64,000 nucleotides of DNA from Ralstonia mannitolilytica (GTDB taxonomy: Bacteria; Pseudomonadota; Gammaproteobacteria; Burkholderiales; Burkholderiaceae): positions 1 to 64,000 of the forward strand of contig NZ_CAJPVG010000003.1 of the NCBI RefSeq assembly GCF_905397375.1, written 5' to 3'. Position 1 is the first letter of the stretch, and each line of letters starts with the position of its first letter. Position numbers and translations under genes: made by a program. The notes beneath the pieces are model-generated. The model was given only the letters and a program-made list of their open reading frames with translations, had not been told where the DNA came from and ran no database searches. Shown one piece after another: positions 8,700-16,871 of the stretch.

Positions 8700-9557
8700 A
8701 TGGGCAAGCTGGCCTTGGCCGCGAAGATCACCCACGTGCCGTCGATGTACCTGTCGGAGCTGCCCGGCAAGCACCACGGCTGCCGCGCCGCGGCCATCGA
8801 GGGGCACCGGATCATCGGGCAGCGCTGCCGCGATCTGGACGTGGACACCATCGTCGTGTCGGACGTGCACTGGCTGGTCAACGCCGGGTATCACGTCAAC
8901 TGCAATGCGCGCTTCGAGGGCGTCTACACCAGCAACGAGCTGCCGCATTTCATCCAGGACATGCGCTACGCGTATCCGGGCAACCCGGCGCTCGGGCGGC
9001 GGATTGCCGAGACAGCCACGGCGCGCGGCGTGTTCACACGCGCGCATGAGATCGACAGCCTCGAACTCGAGTACGGCACGCTGGTGCCGATGCGCTACAT
9101 GAACGGCGACCAGCACTTCAAGGTCGTGTCGGTGGCCGGCTGGTGCGCCTGGCACGAGCTGGACGAGAGCCGCCGCTTTGGCGCCGCGCTGCTCGAAGCC
9201 ATTGAAGCCAGCGACAGCACCGTCGCATTCCTCGCCAGCGGATCGCTGTCGCACCGCTTCAATGACAACGGAAGCCCCGAAGGCGCCATCCACCAGATCA
9301 GCCGCGAGTTCTACCGCCAGGTCGATCTGCGCGCGGTGGATCTGTGGAAACAGGGCGACTGGAAGACGTTCTGCGCGATGCTGCCCGATTACGCATCGCT
9401 GTGCGAAGGCGAGGGCGGCATGCACGACACGGCGATGCTGCTCGGCCTGCTCGGCTGGGATGCCTACGACCGGGGTGTGGAGATCGTCACCGAGTACTTT
9501 GCCAGTTCCGGCACGGGCCAGATCAACGCGATCTTCCCGGTGCCGGCGCGGTCATGA
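8700..9557 (+). CDS. hpaD: 3,4-dihydroxyphenylacetate 2,3-dioxygenase
   Basis: 285 residues, class III (LigB-type) extradiol ring-cleavage dioxygenase. It opens 3,4-dihydroxyphenylacetate to 5-carboxymethyl-2-hydroxymuconate semialdehyde using Fe(II) and O2. The N-terminus GKLALAAKITHVPSMYLSE has the metal-binding His. VVSDVHWLVNAGYHVNC carries the next His, and LASGSLSHRFNDNG and EGGMHDTAMLLGLLGWDAYD are family blocks. The sequence closely follows E. coli HpaD as I recall it. ATG 8700 has AAGGAGA 8 bases upstream. It is the key enzyme identifying the operon. Confidence 0.93.
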   Translation: MGKLALAAKITHVPSMYLSELPGKHHGCRAAAIEGHRIIGQRCRDLDVDTIVVSDVHWLVNAGYHVNCNARFEGVYTSNELPHFIQDMRYAYPGNPALGRRIAETATARGVFTRAHEIDSLELEYGTLVPMRYMNGDQHFKVVSVAGWCAWHELDESRRFGAALLEAIEASDSTVAFLASGSLSHRFNDNGSPEGAIHQISREFYRQVDLRAVDLWKQGDWKTFCAMLPDYASLCEGEGGMHDTAMLLGLLGWDAYDRGVEIVTEYFASSGTGQINAIFPVPARS

Positions 9558-9567
9558 GGAGGCTGCC

Positions 9568-9957
9568 ATGCCGCACGTGATTGTCGAATACACGGCCAAC
9601 CTGGGCGACGATGCCCGCATTCCTGAACTTCTGCAGACCATCAACGAGACGCTGATCGCGCAGAACGGCGTGTTTCCGACGGGCGGCATCCGCTCGCGCG
9701 CGCTCCAGCTGACGGACTACCGCGTGGCCGACGGCAAGGAGGACGACGCCTTCGTCCATGTCGCGCTCAAGATCGGCGCGGGTCGCCCGCCCCAGATCAA
9801 GAAGGCGGCTTGCGATGCCTTGTTCGAGGCCATCAAGGCGCATTTCGCCGAGGCCTTTGCGCGTCGCTATCTGGCGCTGTCCATGGAGCTGACCGAATTC
9901 GACGAAGGCGGCAGCTACAAGCACAACAACATCCACGCACGTTTCCGCAAGGCCTGA
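9568..9957 (+). CDS. hpaF: 5-carboxymethyl-2-hydroxymuconate delta-isomerase
   Basis: 129 residues, tautomerase/CHMI family. The mature enzyme needs an N-terminal proline; here it is Pro-2 in MPHVIVEYTANL. It shifts the double bond of 5-carboxymethyl-2-hydroxymuconate before decarboxylation. ALQLTDYRVADG and HVALKIGAGR fit the family, and the length is normal (about 126). GAGGAGG lies upstream of ATG 9568. It is 10 bases after hpaD and 3 bases before hpaH. Confidence 0.9.
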   Translation: MPHVIVEYTANLGDDARIPELLQTINETLIAQNGVFPTGGIRSRALQLTDYRVADGKEDDAFVHVALKIGAGRPPQIKKAACDALFEAIKAHFAEAFARRYLALSMELTEFDEGGSYKHNNIHARFRKA

Positions 9958-9960
9958 TCC

Positions 9961-10764
9961 ATGCTCGACACCACGACCGTCCAGACCATCGCGCGGCGCC
10001 TGCACCAGGCCGAGACCGAGCGCAGGCAGATCCGCCAGGTGTCGCTCGACCATCCCGGGATCACGATCGAAGACGCCTACGCGATCCAGCGCGAATGGGT
10101 GGCGATGAAGCTGGCAGAGGGCCGGCGCCTGAAGGGGCACAAGATCGGCCTGACCTCGCGCGCGATGCAGCAGTCGTCGCAGATCGACGAGCCGGACTAC
10201 GGCGCGCTGCTCGACGACATGTTCTTCGCGGAGGGCGGCGACATTCCCGCCAGCCGCTTCATCGTGCCGCGCGTCGAGGTGGAGCTGGCCTTCGTGCTCG
10301 GCAAGCGGCTGCAGGGGCCGGGGGTGACGCTGTTCGACGTGTACGACGCGGTGGATCACGTGATTCCCGCGCTGGAGATCATCGACGCGCGTTCGCAATC
10401 GATCGATCCGGACACGGGCCGCCCGCGCAAGGTGTTCGACACGATCGCCGACAACGCTGCCAATGCCGGCGTGGTGATGGGCGGGCGGCCGATCCGCATG
10501 CGCGACGTGGATTTGCGCTGGGTCAGCGCCATCTTTTCGCGCAACGCCGTCATCGAGGAGACGGGGGTGGCGGCGGGCGTGCTGAATCATCCGGCCAACG
10601 GCGTCGTATGGCTCGCCAACAAGCTCGCGGCGCACGGCGTGGCGCTGGAGCCGGGGCAGGTCATCCTCGGTGGTTCATTTACGCGGCCGGTACCCGCGCG
10701 CCCGGGTGATACATTCCACTGCGATTACGGCCCGCTCGGCAGCATCGCCTGCCATTTCGTCTGA
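9961..10764 (+). CDS. hpaH: 2-oxohept-4-ene-1,7-dioate hydratase
   Basis: 267 residues, hydratase/decarboxylase (MhpD-like) branch of the FAH-like superfamily. It adds water to the oxo-dienoate to give 4-hydroxy-2-oxoheptane-1,7-dioate. Seen: AYAIQREWVAMKLAEGRR, KGHKIGLTSRAMQ, the metal-binding VEVELAFVLGK, VIPALEIIDAR and the PGQVILGGSFTRPV ending typical of the family. Packed 3 bases after hpaF and 19 before hpaI. Confidence 0.92.
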   Translation: MLDTTTVQTIARRLHQAETERRQIRQVSLDHPGITIEDAYAIQREWVAMKLAEGRRLKGHKIGLTSRAMQQSSQIDEPDYGALLDDMFFAEGGDIPASRFIVPRVEVELAFVLGKRLQGPGVTLFDVYDAVDHVIPALEIIDARSQSIDPDTGRPRKVFDTIADNAANAGVVMGGRPIRMRDVDLRWVSAIFSRNAVIEETGVAAGVLNHPANGVVWLANKLAAHGVALEPGQVILGGSFTRPVPARPGDTFHCDYGPLGSIACHFV

Positions 10765-10783
10765 CCCTGACAGGATTCCTGCC

Positions 10784-11590
10784 ATGCAACTTCCGGTGAA
10801 CCACTTCAAGCGCGCGCTGGCCGAACGGCGCCCGCAGATCGGCCTGTGGCTCGCGATGACGCATCCGTATCCGGCCGAGATCGTGGCCGGGGCCGGCTTC
10901 GACTGGCTGCTCATCGACAACGAGCACGCGCCCAACCAGCTGCAGTCGACGCTTGCCCAGCTGCAGGCTCTTGCGCCGTATCCGACGCATCCGATCGTGC
11001 GGCCGGCCTGGAATGATCCGGTCGAGATCAAGCGGCTGCTCGACATCGGCGCGCAGACCTTGCTGGTGCCCATGGTGCAGAACGCCGACGAAGCGCGCGC
11101 CGCGGTGCAAGCGATGCGCTATCCGCCCAACGGCATGCGGGGTGTGGGCAGCGTGCTGGCCCGTGCGTCGCGCTGGAACCGCGTCGACGACTACCTCGCC
11201 CAGGCGGATGCGCAGATGTGCACGCTCATCCAGGTCGAAACCGCCGAGAGCCTGACGCATCTCGACGCGATTCTCGCTGTTGAAGGCGTGGACGGCGTAT
11301 TCATCGGCCCGGGCGATCTGGCGGCGTCGATGGGGCACCTGGGTGAGCCGGGCCATCCGGAAGTCCGCAAGGCCATCGACGATACGATCGGCCGCATCGT
11401 GGCATCCGGCAAGGCGGCAGGCATCCTGTCGGCCGACCAGGCGCGGGCCCGGCATTACCTGTCGCTTGGCGCGACGTTTGTTGCGGTCGGCACCGATGTG
11501 ACGTTGCTGGCCCGCAGCGCCGAACAGCTCGCGCAGGCGTTCAAGGGCGAGGGCGCGGCCAAGCCGCAGGCGGCCGGCACCGTGTATTGA
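10784..11590 (+). CDS. hpaI: 4-hydroxy-2-oxoheptanedioate aldolase
   Basis: 268 residues, class II HpcH/HpaI aldolase. It cleaves the hydrated intermediate to pyruvate and succinate semialdehyde, the last pathway-specific step. Motifs: FDWLLIDNEHAPN (His base), VPMVQNADEA, GMRGVGSVLARASRW, LIQVETAE (metal Glu) and VFIGPGDLAASMGHLGEPGHP (metal Asp). Last gene of the operon. It converges with hpaR across only 6 bases and no terminator is visible between them, so transcripts may overlap. Confidence 0.93.
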   Translation: MQLPVNHFKRALAERRPQIGLWLAMTHPYPAEIVAGAGFDWLLIDNEHAPNQLQSTLAQLQALAPYPTHPIVRPAWNDPVEIKRLLDIGAQTLLVPMVQNADEARAAVQAMRYPPNGMRGVGSVLARASRWNRVDDYLAQADAQMCTLIQVETAESLTHLDAILAVEGVDGVFIGPGDLAASMGHLGEPGHPEVRKAIDDTIGRIVASGKAAGILSADQARARHYLSLGATFVAVGTDVTLLARSAEQLAQAFKGEGAAKPQAAGTVY

Positions 11591-11596
11591 CGGCCG

Positions 11597-12061
11597 TTAC
11601 TCTTCGCCGGTGAAGCGGGCCATCGGGGTGTGCGTTTCCATGAGATGGATCGCCTCGTCGATGGCCGTATAGAGGGCTTCCAGCCTCTCTCGCCCCAGCT
11701 GCGCCTCGATGCGCGCGTACTGGGCGTCCACCTGCGGTTCCACGTCGGCCAGGAACTGGCGGCTCTTCGCCGTGAGCGAGATCACCTGCCGGCGCTGATC
11801 CACCGACGACTTCGTCCGCACGATCATCTCCGACTGCTCCATGGCCGCCAGCATGCGCGTCAGGCTCGGGCTCAGGATGAGGCACGCATCGGCGAGCTGA
11901 TTCGGCTCCATGTCGCCGGTGTCGTTGAGTGTGCGCAGCACGCGCCATTGCTGCTCGGTGATGCCGTACTCGCGCAAGATCGGCCGAAAGCGCGCCATGA
12001 AGGTTTCACGGGCACGCAGCAGCAGGTGCGGCAAATTGCGACGTTTGAAAGCGGAAGCCAT
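11597..12061 (-). CDS. hpaR: MarR-family repressor of homoprotocatechuate degradation
   Basis: 154 residues with a winged-helix MarR fold. YGITEQQWRVLRTLND and MEPNQLADACLILSPSLTRML (recognition helix region) precede a wing (SSVDQRRQVISLT). HpaR proteins repress the hpa meta operon and are released by the aromatic substrate. The position next to the operon and the 14-bp dyad at its promoter support the call. ATG 12061 lies 11 bases after the xth stop, so hpaR may be read with xth; no separate promoter was found. A local MarR regulator of another pathway cannot be excluded. Confidence 0.83.
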   Translation of the reverse strand: MASAFKRRNLPHLLLRARETFMARFRPILREYGITEQQWRVLRTLNDTGDMEPNQLADACLILSPSLTRMLAAMEQSEMIVRTKSSVDQRRQVISLTAKSRQFLADVEPQVDAQYARIEAQLGRERLEALYTAIDEAIHLMETHTPMARFTGEE

Positions 12062-12072
12062 GCCCCGCACCC

Positions 12073-12882
12073 TCACGCGCTGCGGAGTGCGGCGACCACC
12101 GGCGTGTGGTCGGACGGCTGCTCCCAGGTGCGCGGCACGCGGTCGATATGGCACGACTCGCACAGCTTGGCCAGCTCGGGGGACAGCATGATGTGGTCGA
12201 TGCGCAGGCCGGCGTTGCGCTTGAAGGCAAAGAGCCGGTAGTCCCACCACGAGAAGAGCCTGTCTTCCTGATCGAACATGCGGAAGGCATCGACGAGCCC
12301 GGCGCCTTCCAGCGCACGAAACGCGGCCCGCTCTTCCGGCGACACCAGGTTCTGGCCCTCCCACTTTTTCGGGTCGTGCACGTCGCGGTCGTCCGGGGCG
12401 ATGTTGAAATCGCCCAGCAGCATCAGCCGCGGATGGGCGGCCATTTCGGTTTTCAGCCAGTCCTGCAGCGCGGCCAGCCAGCGCATCTTGTAGGCCATCT
12501 TGTCGGAGCCGAGCGCCTGGCCGTTGGGGAAGTAGGCAGAGATCACGCGCACCGGGCCATCCGCCATGTCGTACGTGGCGGCCACGATGCGCTGCTGTTC
12601 GTCCTCGAAGCCAGGGATGTTCTTGACCACGTCGCGGCCCTCGGGCACGGCGGCCTTGCGCGAGAGGATGGCGACGCCGTTGTACGTTTTCTGGCCCGTG
12701 AACAGGGACGCATAGCCGGCGGCGTCAAGCTCGGCCAGCGGGTAGCGGTCATCGGGCAGTTTGAGCTCCTGGAGGCAGAGCAGATCGATGGGCGTGGCGT
12801 CGGCTTCGCGCTGGGCCAGCCATTGGAGCACGTGCGGCAGGCGAACCTTCAGGGAGTTAACGTTCCAAGTGGCGACACGCAT
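12073..12882 (-). CDS. xth: Exodeoxyribonuclease III (AP endonuclease)
   Basis: 269 residues, endonuclease/exonuclease/phosphatase fold. MRVATWNVNSLKVRLPHVL gives the Asn metal ligand and LLCLQELK the Glu ligand. YFPNGQALGSDKMAYKM, LLGDFNIAPDD and the terminal QPSDHTPVVA (Asp-His pair) are also seen. It cuts at abasic sites and degrades 3' ends in base excision repair, in the cytoplasm. Length matches the family. The gene is upstream of hpaR in the same orientation. Confidence 0.93.
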   Translation of the reverse strand: MRVATWNVNSLKVRLPHVLQWLAQREADATPIDLLCLQELKLPDDRYPLAELDAAGYASLFTGQKTYNGVAILSRKAAVPEGRDVVKNIPGFEDEQQRIVAATYDMADGPVRVISAYFPNGQALGSDKMAYKMRWLAALQDWLKTEMAAHPRLMLLGDFNIAPDDRDVHDPKKWEGQNLVSPEERAAFRALEGAGLVDAFRMFDQEDRLFSWWDYRLFAFKRNAGLRIDHIMLSPELAKLCESCHIDRVPRTWEQPSDHTPVVAALRSA

Positions 12883-13029
12883 GGGAGGTCAGGTCCTTGC
12901 AAATGGCGACGGCGCGCGCGGCGCCGCCCAGGGGTGCGTTATTGTGCCATCAAGCACCCTGCATCCAGATGGAAACGCCGCTTCGGCGCGAGGCGCGAAG
13001 CGGCGTCCTGATGACGACGGTGGGGCGTG

Positions 13030-15132
13030 TCAGGCCGCTTCAGCGACCATGCCGCCGTGGCGCAGCAACGCGTCGATGCTGGGCGCCCGGCCACGGAATG
13101 CGGTGAACGACTCGATCGCCGGGCGGCTACCGCCCACGGCCAGCACTTCGCGGCGATAGCGCGCGCCGGTTTCGGCATCCAGCACCGAGCCGCTCAGCTT
13201 GCTGGCTTCTTCGAACGCCGCGTAGGCGTCTGCCGAGAGCACCTCGGCCCACTTGTAGCTGTAATACCCGGCCGCGTAGCCCCCCGCAAAGATGTGGCTG
13301 AACGTGTTCGGCCAGCGCGAGAGTTCGACCTGCGGCACCACGTGGAAGCGGTTGTTGATCTGGCGGGACAGCTCCAGCACCGAGGTCGAACCCTTCGGAT
13401 CGAAGTCGGTATGCAGGTGCATGTCGAACGCCGAGAAGACGATCTGGCGCAGTGTCGCCATGCCGTTCTGGAAGTTCTTCGCGGCCAGCATGCGGTCGTA
13501 CAACGTGCGCGGCAAGGGCTCGCCGGTGTCCACGTGGCGCGTCATGCGCGAGAGCACCTCCCACTCCCAGCAGAAGTTCTCCATGAACTGCGAGGGCAGT
13601 TCCACTGCATCCCATTCCACGCCGTTGATGCCGGACACGCCGAGTTCATCCACCTGCGTGAGCATGTGGTGCAGGCCGTGGCCGAACTCGTGGAACAGCG
13701 TGATGACCTCGTCGTGCGTGAACAGCGCCGGCTTGTCGCCGACCGGGCCCGAGAAATTGCAGGTGAGGTAAGCCACCGGGGTTTGCACCCGTGCGTCGTC
13801 GAGCAGCTTGCGACCCCGTGCGTCGTCCATCCATGCACCGCCGCGCTTGCCGTCACGTGCGTACAGGTCGATGTAGAACTGCGCGAGCAACTCGCCCTGC
13901 GCCGATTCCACGCGGAAGAAGCGCACGTCCGGATGCCACACCTCGGCCTGCTCCGGACGGATCTGCACGGAGAAGAGCGTCTGCACGACATCGAACAGGC
14001 CGTCCAGCACGGCGGGTTCCGGGAAGTACTGCTTCACCTCCTGCTCGGAGAACGCGTAGCGCGCCTCGCGCAGCTTTTCCGACGCGTAGGCCATGTCCCA
14101 CGGCTCGAGCTTGTCGATGCCGAGGTTGTCGCGGGCGAAGGCCTGGAGTTCGGCCCAGTCCTTTTCAGCGAAGGGGCGCGCGCGGTCGGCCAGCTCGCCG
14201 AGGAAGCGCAGCACGTCTTCGGGCGAGTCGGCCATCTTGGGCACGAGCGAGAGCTCGCCGAAGTTGCGGTAGCCGAGCATGCGCGCTTCTTCCGCACGCA
14301 GGGCAAGCTGCTCGGCCATGTTGGCGGTGTTGTCCCACTCGGGTTTGCCGCCGCCGTATTGCGCGCCGAGTTCCGACGCGCGCGTGACATTGGCTTCGTA
14401 CAGCGTGCGGCGCAGTGCGCGGTCATCTGCGTACTGCAGCACCGGGAAGTACGACGGGAAGTGCAGGGTGAACTTCCAGCCCTTCGCATCCGGATTGTCG
14501 CGGCGGGCCGCTTCGCGTGCGGCCTGCTTGGCGTCTTCGGGCAGGCCGGCCAGGCGGGCTTCGTCGTCGATCAGCAGGGCGTAGGCGTTGGTCGCATCGA
14601 GGACGTGGTCGCTGAAGGCCTTCGTCAGTTGCGCCTGCTGCTCCTGGATGGCAGCGAAACGGGGCTTCTGGTGTTCGGGCAATTCGGCGCCGCCCAAGCG
14701 GAAGCCGCGCAGTTCGTTGTCGAGCAGCTTCTTGCGTGCCGGCGACAAGGTGGCGTATTCGGCGCTTTGGGCAATCGCCTTGTACTTTTCGAAGAGCTCC
14801 AGGTCTTGGCCCAGGCCCGACCAGAATTCCGTTACGCGGGGCAGGTTGGCGGCGTGCGCTTCGCGCAGCGCAGGCGTGTCCGCCACCGCGCTCAGGTGGC
14901 TGACGATGCCCCAGGCGCGGCCGAGCGGTTCGGTGGCCTCTTCCAACGTGGCGACGACCGTCTTCCAGCTGACCGGCGTGGCCGGGTTCTTGACCTGCGC
15001 GACCGCCGCGGCGGCCCGCTCGAGCAGCACGTCGATGGCCGGGGTGATGTGTTCCGGGCGGATGTCCGCAAAGCGCGGCAGACCGGAAAAATCGAGCAGC
15101 GGGTTGTTGGCTTGGAGCGAAGTGTCGGTCAT
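13030..15132 (-). CDS. prlC: Oligopeptidase A (M3 zinc metallopeptidase)
   Basis: 700 residues, cytoplasmic M3-family peptidase that degrades oligopeptides, including signal-peptide fragments. The zinc motif HEFGH sits at residues 481-485 within LFHEFGHGLHHML. The downstream Glu ligand region and the C-terminal FGGSYAAGYYSYKWAEVLS-type block (here GGYAAGYYSYKWAEV) are present. The N-terminus NPLLDFSGLPRFADI and length match PrlC/OpdA (about 680-700). It lies 93 bases downstream of folD but behind folD's terminator, so it is probably transcribed separately. Confidence 0.93.
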   Translation of the reverse strand: MTDTSLQANNPLLDFSGLPRFADIRPEHITPAIDVLLERAAAAVAQVKNPATPVSWKTVVATLEEATEPLGRAWGIVSHLSAVADTPALREAHAANLPRVTEFWSGLGQDLELFEKYKAIAQSAEYATLSPARKKLLDNELRGFRLGGAELPEHQKPRFAAIQEQQAQLTKAFSDHVLDATNAYALLIDDEARLAGLPEDAKQAAREAARRDNPDAKGWKFTLHFPSYFPVLQYADDRALRRTLYEANVTRASELGAQYGGGKPEWDNTANMAEQLALRAEEARMLGYRNFGELSLVPKMADSPEDVLRFLGELADRARPFAEKDWAELQAFARDNLGIDKLEPWDMAYASEKLREARYAFSEQEVKQYFPEPAVLDGLFDVVQTLFSVQIRPEQAEVWHPDVRFFRVESAQGELLAQFYIDLYARDGKRGGAWMDDARGRKLLDDARVQTPVAYLTCNFSGPVGDKPALFTHDEVITLFHEFGHGLHHMLTQVDELGVSGINGVEWDAVELPSQFMENFCWEWEVLSRMTRHVDTGEPLPRTLYDRMLAAKNFQNGMATLRQIVFSAFDMHLHTDFDPKGSTSVLELSRQINNRFHVVPQVELSRWPNTFSHIFAGGYAAGYYSYKWAEVLSADAYAAFEEASKLSGSVLDAETGARYRREVLAVGGSRPAIESFTAFRGRAPSIDALLRHGGMVAEAA

Positions 15133-15161
15133 GGCGGGCTCAAAAGAGAAATGCGCGGGAC

Positions 15162-15197
15162 AAAAAAAGCGTCCAATCCGGAAGGTTGGGACGCTTT
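15162..15197 (-). terminator. Intrinsic terminator of folD (minus strand)
   Basis: On the minus strand AAAGCGTCC (15197-15189) pairs with GGACGCTTT (15174-15166) and runs into seven T (complement of 15162-15168). It lies 28 bases after the folD stop codon and upstream of prlC. Confidence 0.85.
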
Positions 15198-15225
15198 CCT
15201 CGATTCCAACAGGATCCGGTGAAGC

Positions 15226-16095
15226 TTACGCCGCCAGCGTGGCTCCATCGGCGGCACGCTCGGCGGCTTCCAGCGTGTTGATCAGCAGCATGGTGATCGT
15301 CATGGGCCCCACGCCGCCCGGCACCGGTGTGATGTAGCCAGCGACTTCCTTCACGCCGGCAAAGTCGACATCGCCGCACAGTTTGCCGGCCTCGTCGCGG
15401 TTCATGCCCACGTCGATGACGACGGCGCCGGGCTTGACCATGTCGGCGGTGATGATGTTGCGGCGGCCCACGGCGGCCACGATGATGTCGGCCTCGCGCG
15501 TGTGGGCGGCGAGATCACGTGTCTTGCTGTTGCAGATCGTGATGGTCGCGCCGGCCTGTAGCAGCAGCATCGCCATCGGCTTGCCGACGATGTTCGAGGC
15601 GCCCACCACCACCGCGCGCGCGCCGCGCACCGGGTAGTTGATCGATTCGAGCATCTTCATGCAGCCGTACGGCGTGCACGGGCGGAACAGCGGGGCGCCG
15701 GTCATCAGCGCGCCGGCGTTGGCCACGTGGAAGCCGTCGACGTCCTTCTCGGGCGCGATGGCTTCGAGCACCTTGTGGCTGTCGATGTGCTTGGGCAGCG
15801 GCAACTGCACGAGGATGCCGTGGATGCGCGGGTCGCGGTTCAGCGCGTCGATGCGGCCGAGGAGGTCGGCTTCGGTGAGGTCGGCCGGGTAGCGGTCGAA
15901 TACGGAAAGGAAGCCGTTGTCCTCGCACGCCTTGATCTTGTTGCGCACGTAGACCTGGCTGGCGGGGTCTTCACCGACGAGGATGACGGCGAGACCAGGC
16001 TGGTGGCCGCGCGCAGTGAGGGCGGCGGCGCGTTGTGCGGCTTGCGCGCGGAGTTGCTTGGCAAGCGCGTTGCCGTCGATGAGTTGGGCAGTCAT
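15226..16095 (-). CDS. folD: Bifunctional methylenetetrahydrofolate dehydrogenase / methenyltetrahydrofolate cyclohydrolase
   Basis: 289 residues. It oxidises 5,10-methylene-THF with NADP and hydrolyses the methenyl form to 10-formyl-THF. Signatures: PGLAVILVGEDPASQVYVRNK (catalytic Lys within YVRNK), GILVQLPLPKH, PEKDVDGFH, PCTPYGCMKML, and the nucleotide-binding VVVGASNIVGKPMA. ITPVPGGVGPMT closes the protein. Length is normal. The ATG at 16095 begins MTAQLIDGNALAKQ. It has its own terminator. Confidence 0.95.
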   Translation of the reverse strand: MTAQLIDGNALAKQLRAQAAQRAAALTARGHQPGLAVILVGEDPASQVYVRNKIKACEDNGFLSVFDRYPADLTEADLLGRIDALNRDPRIHGILVQLPLPKHIDSHKVLEAIAPEKDVDGFHVANAGALMTGAPLFRPCTPYGCMKMLESINYPVRGARAVVVGASNIVGKPMAMLLLQAGATITICNSKTRDLAAHTREADIIVAAVGRRNIITADMVKPGAVVIDVGMNRDEAGKLCGDVDFAGVKEVAGYITPVPGGVGPMTITMLLINTLEAAERAADGATLAA

Positions 16096-16167
16096 GGCTG
16101 GACGGAGGAGGGAGAGGGAAACCGCGATTATAAATCGGCGCCCACCCCGCCACCGCCCGATGTGCGC

Positions 16168-16803
16168 TCAGCTATTGCGCGACAGTGCCAGGCGCAGCAG
16201 ATCCGCCACGGTGTTCACGTTGAGCTTTTCCATGATGTTGGCGCGGTGCGCCTCCACCGTCTTGATGGAAATGCCCAGGTCGTCGGCGATCTGCTTGTTC
16301 AGCCGGCCTGCGACGATGCGTTCGAGCACCTGCTGCTCGCGCGTGGTGAGCTTGCTCAGGAGGTCCTTCGCTGCCTTCTGCTCGCGCGCGGCGGAGTCTT
16401 CGGTGCGTGCCTTGCTGAGCATGCGCTCCACCAGCTCGCGCAGCTCCGATTCATCGAAGGGCTTTTCGATGAAGTCGACGGCGCCTTTCTTCATGGTCGA
16501 CACGGCCATCGGCACGTCGCCGTGACCGGTCACGAAGACGATCGGCATGCGGCTGTTCTCGGCCAGCAGGCGGTCCTGCAGTTCGGGGCCGCTCATGCCC
16601 TGCATGCGCACGTCGAGAATCAGGCAGCCGACCCCCTCGCCGCGCTTGTCGTCGACCAGGAATTCTTCAGCGCTGCGGTACGTGCGCACGGTGTAGCCGT
16701 TGCCTTCGAGCAGCCACGTCAATGAGTCACGCATGGCTTCATCGTCATCGACGACGAACACGGTTTCGTTGCGCGGGGCAACTGCAGCGGGCGTTGTACT
16801 CAT
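16168..16803 (-). CDS. FixJ/NarL-type two-component response regulator
   Basis: 211 residues. The N-terminal receiver (about 13-125) has the acidic pair DDD at 19-21, phospho-acceptor Asp-64 in LILDVRMQGM and Lys-114 in FIEKPF. The C-terminal LuxR helix-turn-helix is at about 148-205 (LTTREQQVLERIVAGRLNKQ, then IKTVEAHRANIMEKLNV). It should bind DNA when phosphorylated by the adjacent kinase. The order kinase then regulator with 68 bases between suggests one transcript. Targets are unknown; the divergent neighbour is aceE. Confidence 0.9.
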   Translation of the reverse strand: MSTTPAAVAPRNETVFVVDDDEAMRDSLTWLLEGNGYTVRTYRSAEEFLVDDKRGEGVGCLILDVRMQGMSGPELQDRLLAENSRMPIVFVTGHGDVPMAVSTMKKGAVDFIEKPFDESELRELVERMLSKARTEDSAAREQKAAKDLLSKLTTREQQVLERIVAGRLNKQIADDLGISIKTVEAHRANIMEKLNVNTVADLLRLALSRNS

Positions 16804-16871
16804 GGAGTCGTCCTCGGTCTACGTTCTGTGTTTTACGTTCTGGAAGCGATGGCGTGCGAATCACGGCCGAT

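Noticed and set aside
6834..9425. 863-codon open frame on the minus strand across hpaG2, hpaE and hpaD
   Set aside because: It is antisense to well-identified pathway genes and has an Arg/His/Ala-rich composition with no family motif. GC-rich coding DNA commonly leaves the opposite strand open.
13027..15222. 731-codon open frame on the plus strand over prlC
   Set aside because: Antisense shadow of oligopeptidase A, which has the HEFGH zinc motif and full family length.
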